Shown piece by piece: positions 31,236 to 43,230 of a stretch of DNA of 64,000 nucleotides. The notes below the pieces were generated by a model. It saw only the letters and a list, made by a program, of their open reading frames with translations. It searched no databases and was not told the origin of the DNA. A program made the translations under genes and the position numbers. Source of the stretch: Simmondsia chinensis (Eukaryota > Streptophyta > Magnoliopsida > Caryophyllales > Simmondsiaceae); assembly GCA_018398585.1 (NCBI GenBank), contig JAGTTD010000016.1, positions 19,887,212 through 19,951,211 on the forward strand. Direction: 5' to 3'. Every line of letters begins with the position of its first letter. Position 1 is the stretch's first letter.

Positions 31236-32126
31236 ATGGCCCAGATTTCATTCACTGTCTTTGCCCTCGTTGCTCAAGTTGATAGCCCAATCGAGCAATT
31301 GACGCGTTTGCTTCAATCAATCATTTCGATAGTCTCTGAAGTGCTTCAGAGTCCAATCAATCTTGAAATCATTGATGATGATTTTTCTTGTTTATTAGAG
31401 AATGATCCTTCATCTTTCTTTACTTCTTATGCCCTAGGGCCTATCTTTGACCCATCCCGAGACGTTCCTAGTCTTCAAGGACCTTTTCCAAATATTGACG
31501 AATCTCTTCTACTTCGTACAGTTTTAGCAGGTTATTCTAGGGGAGGAAGATGCATCTTGAAGGAAGTGGTGCCCTTCAAAGGATGGATTTTCTTGACAGA
31601 GTGATATTCCCAGTGGGTGGACAATCTAATGGAGACCTATGAAGAGAAATGGAAGAATCTTCATATTTATGAAGCCATCAAGCTCTTCACCATTACTCTC
31701 ACGTATGATTACCCTAATATGACAGTGCTCACTTGCCGTTGGAGCACCTGTTACTACGCTGTTGTCCTCTCTGTGGGATTTCTTGGCATTACCTTGGAGG
31801 ACATAGTGGCCTTAACCGGTGTTTCACCAGGAGGAGAGGATTTGCCTCTTGACTTTATTTCTAATAAGGTTGAAGCTTTCGTCTCTTCCTTATCCATAGC
31901 CAGTTTGCCTAGCGACTATGAGTCCTTTGTTAAGATGTTTGTAATAAGGACTCATGACTTTTTGCACAGTTCAGGAAAAGAAGACCCATGCTTTTACTTG
32001 TTTTGGTTAAGCAAGTTTTTCTTTTCTAACTCCTTCAACTCAGTCTTGAAGTTTCTAAGGACCAAGGCGGTAAACTTAGTCTTTAGCATTGGTCTATTAG
32101 CCTTGGGACCATTATTCTTGCCCTAA
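31236..32126 (+). pseudogene. Plant mobile domain (PMD)-like accessory ORF, antisense in its element
   Basis: ATG at 31236 gives MAQISFTVFALVAQVDSPIE. The frame holds for about 300 codons with one in-frame TGA (31602-31604), just where W in an EW motif is expected. The block WVDNLMETYEEKWKNLHIYE ... VLTCRWSTCYYAVVLSVGFL ... TLEDIVALTGVSPGGEDLPL resembles the plant mobile domain (PF10536-like), in which WS..TxTF and T.EDV..LTGL.P.G are conserved. It runs opposite to the LTR at 29598 and sits between that LTR's polypurine tract and the lost pol region, as antisense extra ORFs do in Tat-lineage elements. Function in the element is unknown; PMD proteins also occur as host nuclear factors. Confidence 0.6.
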
Positions 32127-32856
32127 GTATATGGATGCCTTAGGGAAATCATAGCGAAACATTATGCTGTCCAAACCGATGGACCCTTGTGGCTGGTCTA
32201 GCTTCGGGCCAATGCCTATTTTTATGAGCTCAACCCCAAGGGCCCTTATGATCCCATAGCGAGGGGGTTTCCTACTTTGGGGAGTACTTCGCTCGTCATG
32301 AGGTCCAACTACCCCGAGGATGGTCCTTTGATCAACGCCTTGAGAGACTAATGTCTCCTCGAGATAGGAAGGGGACTCAATGGACTCCTTTCAGGGAGAG
32401 GAATCTTGGTCTACTCTAGTTCAGGAAACTAGACCTTCATTATGATGTCTCTGTGGACATCAATTCCCAAATCTGGCAAGCAATCTTATGCCCTGTGTTT
32501 TGTTCTTTTATCACCAGACTCATCCTGATGTGGAAATTTATAGGCCTAGATAGCTTTCTAGGCAATTTGGTATGGTTTAAGACATCCCTTTTCCCAGTCT
32601 AAGGACTAAGAACCTTTGATGGGCTAACAGGTTATCCATCTGGTCTGTCCTGCTTAGGGAGCTCCATGAGCTGAACCAAGATGTCAAATCCCTTTACGGG
32701 TATCCTATTGTTTATAGGTACATCCCGTGTGCTCACCATGTTTTGCATCTTGGTTTTAAGCCTATTGGTCCTTCTTAGAGGCTAGAGGCGCCAAGCTGTA
32801 TTTTATGCCTTTATCTGAGCTTCCAGGTCCCAACTTGAGAAGAAGCCAGCCTATCT
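32127..32856 (+). pseudogene. Degraded C-terminal half of the PMD-like ORF
   Basis: After the TAA at 32124 short pieces continue in several frames (for example YELNPKGPYDPIARGFPTLG and LYFMPLSELPGPN), suggesting the original protein was much longer. Many stops. Confidence 0.45.
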
Positions 32857-32991
32857 TTGGGGTCCTCGGACATAGCCTCTTTTTGGGGTCCAGAGCCCCT
32901 CTTTGGGTCAGCATCCTAAAGGGGTAAGGCTGCATACATCTCACCCACTAGACCCTATATTAGCGGGAGTCTTTGAGGCACTAGATTTGTT

Positions 32992-33024
<33 letters not shown>

Positions 33025-33027
33025 ATT
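32857..33027 (+). mobile_element. SINE body without 5S head, with (TTG)n tail
   Basis: GGGGTCCTCGGACATAGCC, GGTAAGGCTGCATACATC and GCGGGAGTCTTTGAGGCACT, then a tail of ten or so TTG repeats (32990-33027). This is the same body as in the 5S-headed SINEs, here with an internal CCTCTTTTTGGGGTC duplication. The tail is the longest of the family in this window, so this copy may be relatively recent. Confidence 0.7.
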
Positions 33028-33127
33028 GAACTCTCTTTCTTTTTCAAATCATTTTGTTATCCCTACCATGACTACTTTGTGTATCATTTATGCTCAACAC
33101 TTGTACTATCCATATTTCTCATCCTAC

Positions 33128-34495
33128 TGTTGACACCCTAATTTTAAGCGGGATGGGATGACACCATTTTGAATAAAGCTCCCCTTCTCGAGGGAAGTCG
33201 GGCCTTTAAGTACTAACATAATAGCATCTGGAGCCTCGTATCCTGAGAAGGTAATTGCCCTTGACAAGGGTATCAACCACTCGAGGCTCGAGATGGTTGA
33301 GGGGTGAAGTGAGCTCGAGCTTGAGGGGCTGCCAAGAAGGCTACAAGATAGGTGGTTTTAAGGCTCGAGGTAGTTACTTGGAGCATAATTTAAGTTACTT
33401 GGGTGCTAAGCTTAATTCAAGAGAATGTGGGGCTTCTAAAGGGGACTTGCATTAAGAAGTCGGACGTGGGGACCAAGGATTTCCCTCTAATATTGAATTC
33501 AAGGCATGTTCATAGAAGATATGTGTGCGCTAGAGAGAGCTTAGTGGCCAGACGTGGGTTGAGTTTCCGAGAAAGAAGGAGCAGCCGTTATTTCTTGCTT
33601 TCTAAGACTCTACGTTAGTCCCAAGTAGTTCATACACTCACTAAAAAAGTTCTTCAAGCTTTCTTTTACAGCACACTTGTGCTTTTTCCTTAGGAGTAGT
33701 GTAACTTAACTAGGCATAGCATTATGTAGATCTTTGTTGTACTTACCTTCACAGTAATATAGTTCTCGGGCTTCAGGTATGACTTTTCAGTTATAATCTG
33801 TTCACACAAATCGACAAGTTGAGATTTGAGGCTTTAGTTTAAGGCTTTGATGGCGAAGGCTTGTCCCTTAATTACGTTGGTCTTAACACTACTTTCACTA
33901 TTTGATAAGTCAGGTGAACTTATTTTCATGCCATTGGTTAGGGTTTTGATAGCTAAGGTTTGTCCCTTGATTGCATTGGTCCTAATCCAGTGATATGAAT
34001 ACAGTTTGCTCCATCTTAATCTTGTTAGACCTAAACTCATTCGAGTTATTATAGGTCAAGGGTGCTAGGCTTAAAAACTTGATTGACTCGGGCTTATAAG
34101 TGGACTGTTGTCTCTTGGGCTTGTCTCTACCTCAGTTCCTGAATTTTAAGTGCATGAGGAAAGGTGTCCGTGTGCCCTGCTTCGTCATTGTAACTGTCAC
34201 TTGAGTTAGGTCCATATCCTTTAATTTTATGTCATAAGAATACGAAAAAAATCACAAAAACATTTAAGAAAGTCTTCTTAATTAAAGTGTAAGCAGAACT
34301 CATGATATAATCGAAGTAAAATACACCAACGTATCATAAGCCGTTCTTCGAAAGTGGTGGGCGGTTGAGGGCAAAGACATATAGTTCATAATTAGGCTCA
34401 CTCCCTAGTCGTGGTGAGTCCCTTTTGCATGTTTGTTTTGTTTTCACATTTACGGCGACCGCAAACGAAGAACTTGAAATAAAATAGAGTAAACA
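33128..34495 (+). repeat. Plus-strand 1.37-kb LTR of a Tat-like element
   Basis: TGTTGACACCCTAATTT to GAGTAAACA, inverted relative to 29598-30960. Downstream, at about 34506, ATCGACAACTGTGGGAGG may be a decayed primer site, and gag begins at 34591, so this is a 5' LTR. The two LTRs face away from each other with the PMD ORF between them. Confidence 0.8.
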
Positions 34496-35936
34496 CGCCT
34501 TTTATCGACAACTGTGGGAGGCTTGAAGCGAAACTTCATTTTCTTTAGCCCATCGTGGATTACTAGAACGTAATTGCAGGCCATCCGCCGATGGTTGGGA
34601 CCAGGAGGTCTAGTGCCCTCGAGCATGAGGAACCAGAAGGCTTAGCCTTGTTTGGATCCTTGCTTGAGCATCCTCTTGAGCACAGTCCCATATCTCAAAG
34701 GGATGAAGCAAGTCACAAGCATGGTAGCGAAAGTGGTGGTGATGATGACATCGCAAAACATGAACATAGTAGGATCGATGGCCATTCTCACAAGAGTTTC
34801 ATGGCTATGCTCAAACGTTGTTTAGAGATTGTGGACCAAAGAGTCTAACAAACAATGAGAGAAGCCTTCAAGAGAATATGTGCTGAAACAGAATACAATC
34901 TAGTGGCTCAGCGAGAAAACTCTGCCGCCATGAGAGTCGAAATTAACGATGTTGGAACCTCTATGAATGAAAGGCTTCACAAAGAAAGTGATAGAGTCCT
35001 AGCTGAAATGAACTCAACCTTGGCCTCTAATACTACCCTTACTGCTAAGGACGTGGCTCGATAGATGGTAGTTGAAGTCAAACCTATCTTGGTTAGACAG
35101 GTTGAGACTCATAATGGTTTGTTTAAGCCGTTAGGGAGGACATCAGGTAGCATAGGCCTATACCTCTCCCATTAGTACCAGTTGGTTACCCAAGAGAGAT
35201 ACCCTTCAGTTCACGGTTTCTAGTTGCTTAGGCTGACTATAATGTCCCTGAGAGAACGAAAAACCCGACTGCGGCTAACCCAGGTGTTACGCACTTGGAA
35301 CCTAGCCGTATAAGTGACAATGTGCCCCTTGGAGCTGCTGGGCCTTCGAATAAGAGTTTCTCTCTAACCACGAGGGATGTAATTGCTAGTGCGCTGGTGT
35401 TACCTGTCCTCGAGATAGGGGGCATAATCGTTCTTACCCTCCTCGGGTAGTAGTGGTTGCTCCAAGGCCCACGCAAGGCCTTGAAGTAGGAGTGTAAGAT
35501 CAGGTCCCTACATTCGGGAACCAAACTTCTCATCCTAGACCTCTTCATAGATCATGACTTGGGGATTGATCAAGCAAGGATGAACCAATAGCCTGCTAAC
35601 ATTGGTGTGCTTCTAAGCATGCCATGTAACCCAAGTCCTATGGGACATATTTCATAGCCAATCAAGTGCATGGCAAGTAATGATCAAGGGGTTTACTGAG
35701 GGTTTAGGGGGCCACAACCACTCCTACACCTGATTGTGACGGGTGCTTAGGGGAATCCTGCAGATCCCCCTGCAGATCCTCACCCACTTGGGGGACAATG
35801 GTAGTGCTTAATCGTGTGCCTAACCTACCCCTCCAAGACCAATTGGCCGCCCACATTGAGCAAATGTATGGGCCGAGTCCTGCAAGGATCAACAGATCCT
35901 TGTATAGTAAACCTTACTAATGTGCCTTATATTTAC

Positions 35937-36222
35937 ATATTTTATTCTTCATTCCCGCAATATGTTTGGCTTTTACATGTGTGTTTTGTTGTAATCTAGG
36001 TACATTTTGGCTTACAGTGCAACGGAGCAAACAAAGGTTGAAAAGTGACAGAATCAAACGTAATCGAGGCATAATTGAAGACTACATTGAGAAACCCGGC
36101 CACATGTGGAAAAGAATAACCAATCGGTTTGTAACTCGGTAACCCAAACAGGTTTCGTGGATAGTTAATTCATATATTTTATAATACTATATATTATATT
36201 ATATTTATGTATTATATTATAT

Positions 36223-36260
<38 letters not shown>

Positions 36261-37278
36261 ACGGGAGAGGAAAGGCCGAAGGCCGCACGCCGCCACCGCG
36301 CGATTTAAATATCGAATACCTATTTATTTTGGGGGATCTTTTGCCACGCCTCCTCTCATCCTCTCCTTCCCAAAGCCGCTACGAGATCCAAAGGATTCTC
36401 AAAAGCCGAAGCCTAGATGGTCGGAGTACTGGGGGAATCAAAGCAAGGATCAACATCAATATCAATTGGGGGAGTCTTTAAATTCTTAGTTTTGTCATTA
36501 TTGTATTCTTTCTTGGATTTCATGATGTTTAGAACTCCTATGGAGGAGTAGACTTTTAGTTTAGGGATGAAGGGCGGGTAGCCACCCGTATCCCATATTT
36601 ATATTATACTTTTGACGATCGGTTTAGTTATGTTATATTCGCACCCCTGTGGGGAGTTCTTCATGATTGTTGGATATTTTTTTATGTGTGCTTGTAGCCA
36701 TTACTAGATCTATAATTTTGCAGTGATTAGTCTTGTGCTTGTAGCCTGGACCATAACATAACAGGATTTCACGCGTGGTCAGAGTTGAGGTTATAACCAA
36801 CCCTGATCCCAATCTTTTATATAAATTAATATTGAATTAGGAGTAACAAAGGAATTAAGTAGTGCTAATGAGATAATCTATGCTACACTTAGGGTGATAA
36901 GATAGGTTATGCCTTTAGACTATTTCATTACCCTAAGCCCTAATTTATATATTAACCCAGGCTTAGAGCTTATAGCCTAAGTCCTTCAAATCATCGTCCT
37001 AAGTAAAATATAATGACGGGATACGTATTAAGCTACCCTAAATTCACTCCCTAAACTAACTTCAATTGAATTGATACTTTTAGTTTATTGTCAGTTTTGC
37101 TATTTTAGTTAACAATTCATTTAAACCAACTCAAAAATCGATTTCAATCGCTTGTTGATAACAAAATCCGACTTAACTCCGATTCCCTGCGGATACTACC
37201 CGTATGCCCGATTTAGCTACGACGATCTCGTACGCTTGCGAGTAGGTGGTTTTAAAACACACATTTAAAATCACATCA
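35937..37278. mobile_element. Probable solo LTR inside the gag
   Basis: A 1.34-kb block that interrupts gag. Flanks TTTAC (35932-35936) and ATTAC (37279-37283) match at four of five bases. Its right end, GATTCCCTGCGGATACTACC ... CTCGTACGCTTGCGAGTAGG ... ATCACATCA, resembles the U5 end of Athila/Ogre-type LTRs. A canonical TG at the left tip is missing. It includes an (AT)n run at 36227-36258. Confidence 0.5.
36227..36258. repeat. AT dinucleotide microsatellite
   Basis: About 16 uninterrupted AT repeats after TATTATATT-rich sequence. Confidence 0.9.
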
Positions 37279-38167
37279 ATTACCTTGACTACATAGACAG
37301 GGATTTTCTTTTTCCTCGAGGATACAAGATCCCCGGGTTTACCCTTTTTTTAGGGAAGGGACTGTTTCTGCCCTTGGGCATTTGGCAAGATTTAATTGCT
37401 AATGTAGAAAAGCGGCAAATAATCAATACATTTAATTAAGGCTATTCCCTAACTCATTAACTGTTATGGCTTTCCAGTGGTATATTTGCCTGCCCCCTAA
37501 TTCTATTTACTGTTGGGACAATATGGCCAAGCAATTCCAAGCCCAATTCCTGAGAATGGAATTAGGAACTTTCATATCAAACATGGTTTGAATGAGACAG
37601 AAGCCAGGCGATTTAGTGGAAGACTATAGTAACTAGTTCAAGAGGGCTAGGATAAAATACACTGTAGCCTTTCCTGAACTTAGGTACGCCAAGCTAGCCT
37701 TAAACGGCTTGGATATTGAATTCAGGAAGAAATTCGAAGGCTCGAATCTTGCGACGCTTCTTCAGCTTGCAATATGTGCCACTAGATATAAGGCTGCCTT
37801 ACAAGAAGAAAGCCTTAAGAAATATGGCGTGCATGGGACTTACATACATGATTTAGTAGAAGAGGAAGAAGATCCTCCATACGAGTTTGACATTGCTGAA
37901 TACATCATAGGACCTCCTATGGTTTGTAATCCTTTAATCAAGAAAGATATTAAAGGTAGGAAATCTTATCAGTCCCAAGACCTCAGAAAATATTTGTTTG
38001 ACCTCTTTAAAGCCGATGTAATATTCTATTGGCTTTAAGCAAATAACAAACTCAAGATTAGGGGTAAACATAGAAAACCTGATCCAAACCCTAATAAGGG
38101 GTATAGTGTAAGTGGCACGATTTGTTAACCCATTCAAGAAGTTCTACATGATATTTAGAAACATGGG

Positions 38168-38699
38168 GAGCAAAGGAAGGAATCCGCCCGAGGAGGGGCT
38201 CCTGTCTGATTAGCTAGTTGGTGAGGCAATAGCTTACCAAGGCGATGATTAGTAACTGGTCCGAGAGGATGATCAACCGCACTGGGACTGAGACACGACC
38301 CAGACTCCTACGGGAGGCAACAGTGGGGAATTTTCCGCAATGGGCAAAATCCTGACGGAGCAATGCCGCATTGAGGTAGAAGGCCCACGGGTCGTGAACT
38401 TCTTTTCCCTGAGAAGAAGCAATGACGGTATCTGGGGAATAAGCATCGACTAACTCTGTGCCAACAGACAGAGGATGCAAGCGTTATTCGGAATGATTGG
38501 GCGTAAAGCGTCTGTAGGCGGATTTTTAAGTCCACCGTCAAATCCCTGGGCTCAACCCTAGACAGGCGGTGGAAACTACCAAGCTGGAGTACGGTAGGGG
38601 CAAAGGGAATTTTGCAGTTGAGCGGTGAAATGCGTAGTCATCGGAAAGAACACCAACAGCGAAAGCACTCTGCTGGGCCGACACTGACACTGAGAGATT
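38168..38699 (+). pseudogene. rrn16: Nuclear copy of plastid 16S rRNA fragment (NUPT)
   Basis: About 530 bp clearly follow chloroplast 16S rRNA from GAGCAAAGGAAGGAATCCGC through CTAGTTGGTGAGGCAATAGC, CCTACGGGAGGCAACAGTGG, AGAAGAAGCAATGACGGTAT and GATTGGGCGTAAAGCGTCTG to GCCGACACTGACACTGAGAG. Ten bases of the universal 530-loop (CCGCGGTAAG) are missing, and many G-to-A and C-to-T changes are present, as expected for methylated nuclear DNA. It is therefore a dead nuclear plastid insert, not a functional rRNA gene, and sits in the Tat-like element downstream of gag. Confidence 0.9.
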
Positions 38700-38723
38700 G
38701 ATACACTGACACTGAGAGATTGA
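38680..38723. repeat. 22-bp tandem duplication at NUPT edge
   Basis: ACACTGACACTGAGAGATTGAT occurs twice in tandem. The unit spans the 16S end and adjoining TTGAT, so the duplication arose after or during integration. Confidence 0.8.
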
Positions 38724-41700
38724 TCTTTCCAGGAGAAGGACAAATGGGCATGGATAAAGACCCTGTCTTTTGTCCTCTTTAGGTCGACATTGTTCAGACC
38801 GTTGACAATGATTAGCCTCGTTGTGTCAAGACTAACCCTTTTTCCCTATATAGGAGAAAAATGGTTCTCAGAGAGAATCAGAAGGAACGAGTGGCTAACC
38901 ACTTTTTAGATCGGTTGGTCATCAAGGGAATATTGGCATTCCCAAGACTGATATGCACACTAGATGATGGAATATGCCGTTGGCTTATCACTGAACTCCA
39001 TCCCACATACAGGTGTGCCGTTTTTAAGAATTTGCTGATCAAGCTCCGTAAATAGCTCCACCATTACGCTGACAGTGGCAGAGGAGTTAGCTATACGGAG
39101 ATCAGTAGCAACCAAGGATCTTCTGAAAGTCTAACTAGTCTAGAGAAAATATCGTACGATCTAAAAAAAGATGTCATATACGGCATGTTAGTAATGTTGT
39201 GTGAAAATACAAGTTATGCTGAGGAAACTCAAGTTGCTTCCTCAGTATATTTCCCCCACTGACCCTCTTTTGGAACTAAAGATGCCATCTAAGAAATCTC
39301 GAAGAAGTGATCCTATTAAGGATTATCCCTCGAAGACTCAGGTCATCATGAGGACAGGGCATCCTAAAAGGAATCCAAAGTACACCCTGCTAGATGTGGA
39401 CACTAGCTTGGCACCACGACAGTCAGGATATCAGCCTTATGGTGTTCGGTTTGCTAATGTGTGGAGAAGGAATCTCCTCGATCAAGAGGCAGTTAGTCCT
39501 TCCAACCTTACTGAACCTAGAAAAGGAGGTAGCTGCACAAAAGGCAGCTCAGCGAAGGATTGCGCTTGGTTCCTACTTGGCCAAGCTCTCTCATGAAGAG
39601 GCTAGGGTCCAAAAGGGCAAGCGAACCGAGCATATAGATCTTGATGATCCAATGGCTGAGTCAAAACCTTTTAATATAGGAAAAGTGCCAGCTCACAAGA
39701 AGCTCGAGAGATGGGGTAGTTCCTCATCACCTGAAGGGTGAGAATCTTGGTGGGATCCGCTTGCCAAGGATCCCCTAGTGCTGAAATCTGCTAAAAACGA
39801 GGAGGAATACTCCCCACTCAGCATTAGCTTAGTGGAGCCTCTTAGCCATGTCAACCTAACATGGTCTGACATCGAGAATGATTTTCACGAAGAAGATTTC
39901 CGTCAACTTATGGAGGAATCGCGAACCCTAGAGGTTGATCTCTAGGACCAGCTGCAAGAACAAGATATGTTAACGGACGACTGTCCTCAACAGCAAAATC
40001 AGGATAGATCTATGGTTGACATCGCATAGAAGGGAGCAGACCAAGGGGTTTAGATACAGTTCGAGACGCTTCCTAAAAAGGGTGATGTTATAACTGCCTT
40101 ACTCCTTCCTTTGGAGTTCATTACAACTGACGCTCAAGAAGGTCTTGAAGGTGATGTGATAGAATTAGATGAGGAGCCTCAAGTGGAGTTCGTGGCTAAA
40201 GTAGCGGCCACTAAAAGTACTTTTTTTTTTGGTAAATCAGTGATAAATACCCTATCGCCACTAAAAGTACACTAAACCCTTTTTTGTTGGTTTTGTTTTG
40301 GTAAGTTAGTATGATAGACCATATATGAAAAATATATATGTACAAGTATATGAGGGGTATACCCCAAGTCATGGCCACAGAAGCCTACAACATCGAAATT
40401 GCCTAATGACACACCTGACATAACGAAGATAATTTTGATGGGTCGAACACCTCCAATAAACACATCAAGCCCTATACATCAAGGCCAAATTTAATGGCAC
40501 TCTGGTGAACAGGGCCTTGGTGGATAATGGCGCAGCCATCAATGTGTTACCTTCATATATGTTAGGGGTAGTCATCAATATGCCTCGAGAAGACTTAATC
40601 CCTTCAGATGTGGCAATCTATGGCTTTTTGGGAGCAATTTCCAAATGTGAAGGAGTCATCCCAATTAATTTAACTATTGGTAGCTTAAGCAAGCTGACAT
40701 CTTTCTTTGTGGTAGAAACTACCTCGAGCTATAATGCTTGACTTAGTAGAGAATGGCTGCATGCTAGTTATTATATTCCATCTTCACTTCACTAGTTGCT
40801 AATTTTCTAGAATCATGACAAATATGAGGCTGTTATGGCAGATAACAGGCCATTCATGGCTTGCTCCAACTTTTTTTAGGCAAAATTATATGAAGATGGC
40901 GTGGGACCTATAGACGTCAAAAGGACCACTCTGCAGTCCGCCCAACAGCAGGACATAATGGTCATCCTTAATAGCCCGCTAACTGAAGTTGAGGTTGGTC
41001 AAGCAGATGTCGAGTCTGAAGACTCTGATTTCTGGGGATGCATGAGAGCCCATCTTAACGAAGGATACTTCCAAGGAACTCCAGAACAAATGCGAAGGTA
41101 CCAAGACCTTCCAGTAATGGCCCACGAGGCCATTTCCTCAGCATTAGCATGGTACGTGGCCTAGCACGCTGAGGATTAACTTTGGACAAAACAGCCATTT
41201 AATGGTTTCCAAGTCCATACAGCACAAGAAAAACAGTTGGAGCTCTTTGACTTAAGAACAACACCAGCCAAAATGGAGGATCTAAGGGCAGAAGTAAGAC
41301 CTCCTCCATGAGGTTAGTTTGGGTTCAACAGAAGACCTAAGACCTACTTATCTAAGCACTCTACTTTTTGAGGAGCAGAGAGAGTAGTACCTAACTTTGC
41401 TTGGTAAATTCAAGGACTACGTAGCTTAGGACCATCATGAAATGCTTGGCCTAGACAGAAAAGTGGTTGAGCATAGGCTTCCTATTAAGCTAGGCTTAAG
41501 GTTCATCATTCAGGCTCAGAGGAGGATGTCCTAAAAGTCATTGATTTGGTCAAGGAACAGATTGAGAGACTCTTAAAGGCCAAATTCACCAGAATTGCCA
41601 GGTATGTTGAGTGGCTGGCAAATATTTTTCCTGTCATTAAAAAGAATGGCTAAATCAGGGTCTATATTGATTTTAGAAATCTGAATGTCGGCACCCTAAA

Positions 41701-42331
41701 GGACGAATATCCAATGCCTATGCTAATGTGCTCATTGACTTAGCATCAAGGCATGTTTTGTCCTTTATAGATGGCTATTGTGGGTACTACCAAGTTATGA
41801 TTGGTTTGGAGAATACTCTCAAAATAGCATTTAGGTCTCCTAGGTCAATAGGGACATTTGAATGGGTGGCTATGCCCTTTGGTTTGAAGAAGTGAACTTG
41901 ATTTTTCATGACCTTATTGGCAAGACCATGGAAGTCTATATAGATGACATCATAGTGAAATCAAAATCTCAAGTCAAACACTTGGAGGACTTAAGGGGGG
42001 CGTTCCTTGGAATGAGGACCAATGACCTCAAGATGAATCCATTAAAATGTGCTTTTAGCGTATAGCTAGAAATTTTCTTGGCTTTCTAGTGCACCAAAGG
42101 GGCATCGAGGTGGATTTTAATAAGACTAAGGCCATCCAACTGGCCAAACCGCCTTCAAACATAAAGAAGCTTCAACGCTTCCTTGGGCAGGTTTACATTC
42201 TAAGAGGTTTTATCTCAAATGTCATAGGGAAAACAAACGTTTTCTCTCCATTGCTGAGACTCAAGTCTGAAAAGGACTTTGAGTGCGAGGAGCCAGATTA
42301 ACCAACAATCGAGGCCATCAAGGAGTACTTA
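38724..42331 (+). pseudogene. pol: Tat-like protease/reverse transcriptase region
   Basis: Highly decayed. Protease at 40505-40741 with ALVDNGAAINVLPSYML (the Tat/Ogre form is VDGGAAVN) and PSDVAIYGF. Reverse transcriptase at about 41470-42070: IRVYIDFRNLN, KDEYPMPM and EVYIDDIIVKS (two catalytic Asp). The connection domain NFLGFLVHQRGIEVDFNKTK and LQRFLGQVYILRGFISN runs to 42300. The region then reads IKEYLIRF and is cut by a LINE at 42340. Stops every few dozen codons. The lineage call rests on these motifs. Confidence 0.7.
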
Positions 42332-42339
42332 ATTAGGTT

Positions 42340-43230
42340 CTCACGCCGCCTCTTGCACTCCACTGGTCATCTCTGGGGCCCTCGAGTATCAGATATTATT
42401 GAGGGTGATCAGTGGAGGTTTCCTCAGGATATGGTTGAGCTGCTGCCTTTTTGGGCGTCTGTTGATTTCAGACCTCAGTCGGGTGTTGCAGATTGTGTCA
42501 GGTGGATGGGCGACCGCTTGATGATCCATAGTAGGAGGAAGGAGGACTCCATCTACCATCTCCTTCGGTTTCGATTGCACATCCGAGGCATTCCTTCATT
42601 CTTTAGCTTGCCTCCTGTGAGTGAATTTGAACCCGTGACAGATTGCTGAGACATTGGGCTCCAGGCGTCCAATCCTCATGTGTGTTGTGTGGTTCAGATG
42701 ATGAGTCGCATTGCCATCTTTTCTTCGCCTGCAGCTTCTCTACTTCTGTTTGGCTCCGGGTGTCATCGCGCACCTTCTTTGCTTGGCTTACGCTACCTTG
42801 GCATGAGCTAGTTCAATCGGCTTCTACTCAGCTCCGTGGCCGTGGGATGGACCGCATCCTTGCCCGCCTTTGCTTCTCTGTGACGGTCTACATCCTCTAG
42901 TATGAGCATAACCTAAGGATCCAGCATTCACAGTACAAACCTTCTTCTACTGTCATCGAGGAGATCACAGGATTGGTTCGCAGCCATCTCATTGTTGCTC
43001 CTACACTCAGTGGTGCTCGTCATCACACTCAGCTTCTTGAGGAATGGGGGATTGAGCATTAGCTTTGTTTTAGTTTTCTAGCTTTGTTTCCTTCAGTTGG
43101 TCATGTTGACCTTTGTTGCTTTACGCTTTGTTTGATTCATTCATTTGATTCATTGATGTAGGCCTTTGGCCATGACTTGTACATATATATTTTTCTCATA
43201 AATGGTATCCAACTTACCAAAAAAAAAAAG
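42340..43230 (+). mobile_element. 5'-truncated L1-type LINE
   Basis: An 891-bp 3' end of an L1 element: the end of ORF2, a 3'UTR and a short poly(A) (43219-43229). The 8-bp direct repeats ATTAGGTT at 42332-42339 and 43231-43238 are its target duplication. Removing it joins the Tat frame as EYLIRF|PVLIPPKLGKPWK, confirming the boundaries. Confidence 0.85.
42353..43060 (+). pseudogene. LINE ORF2 C-terminal region
   Basis: Two overlapping frames cover the C-terminus: GDRLMIHSRRKEDSIYHLLR and LRHWAPGVQSSCVLCGSDDE, then CHLFFACSFSTSVW. This is the zinc-binding region found at the end of plant L1 reverse transcriptases (zf-RVT; C-x2-C ... H-x4-C), then the WLTLPWHELVQ segment to a stop at 42900 and further IRQ/HLIV-like sequence. 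One frameshift near 42640. The endonuclease and RT palm are absent because of 5' truncation. Confidence 0.65.

Larger units (their letters stand above)
34591..38040 (+). pseudogene. gag: Tat-like gag, interrupted by a solo LTR
   Basis: Starts MVGTRRSSALEHEEPEG, the usual position after LTR and primer site. A coiled region follows (34855-35064: MREAFKRICAETEYNLVAQR). Decayed frames then run to NLTNVPYIYI at 35930, where an insertion (35937-37278) intervenes. Gag resumes with FLEDTRSPGF/PRGYKIPGFT-like sequence, then WYICLPPNSIYCWDNMAKQF and LVEDYSN.FKRARIKYTVAF, and ends in a 109-codon open stretch (37709-38038) with KLALNGLDIEFRKKFEG. These are hallmarks of plant Ty3/gypsy gag of the Tat/Ogre type. 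Many stops; dead. Confidence 0.7.

Noticed and set aside
34591..34848. A free-standing host gene starting MVGTRRSS
   Set aside because: Its position just after an LTR and possible primer site, and the following gag motifs, make it retrotransposon gag.
35237..35548. 103-codon minus-strand frame
   Set aside because: Antisense shadow of the decayed Tat gag; no family resemblance.
38168..38699. A functional or bacterial 16S rRNA gene, or contamination
   Set aside because: Only about a third of the gene, lacks the 530 loop, carries many transitions, and is embedded in Tat-like gypsy sequence on both sides; plastid-type signature.
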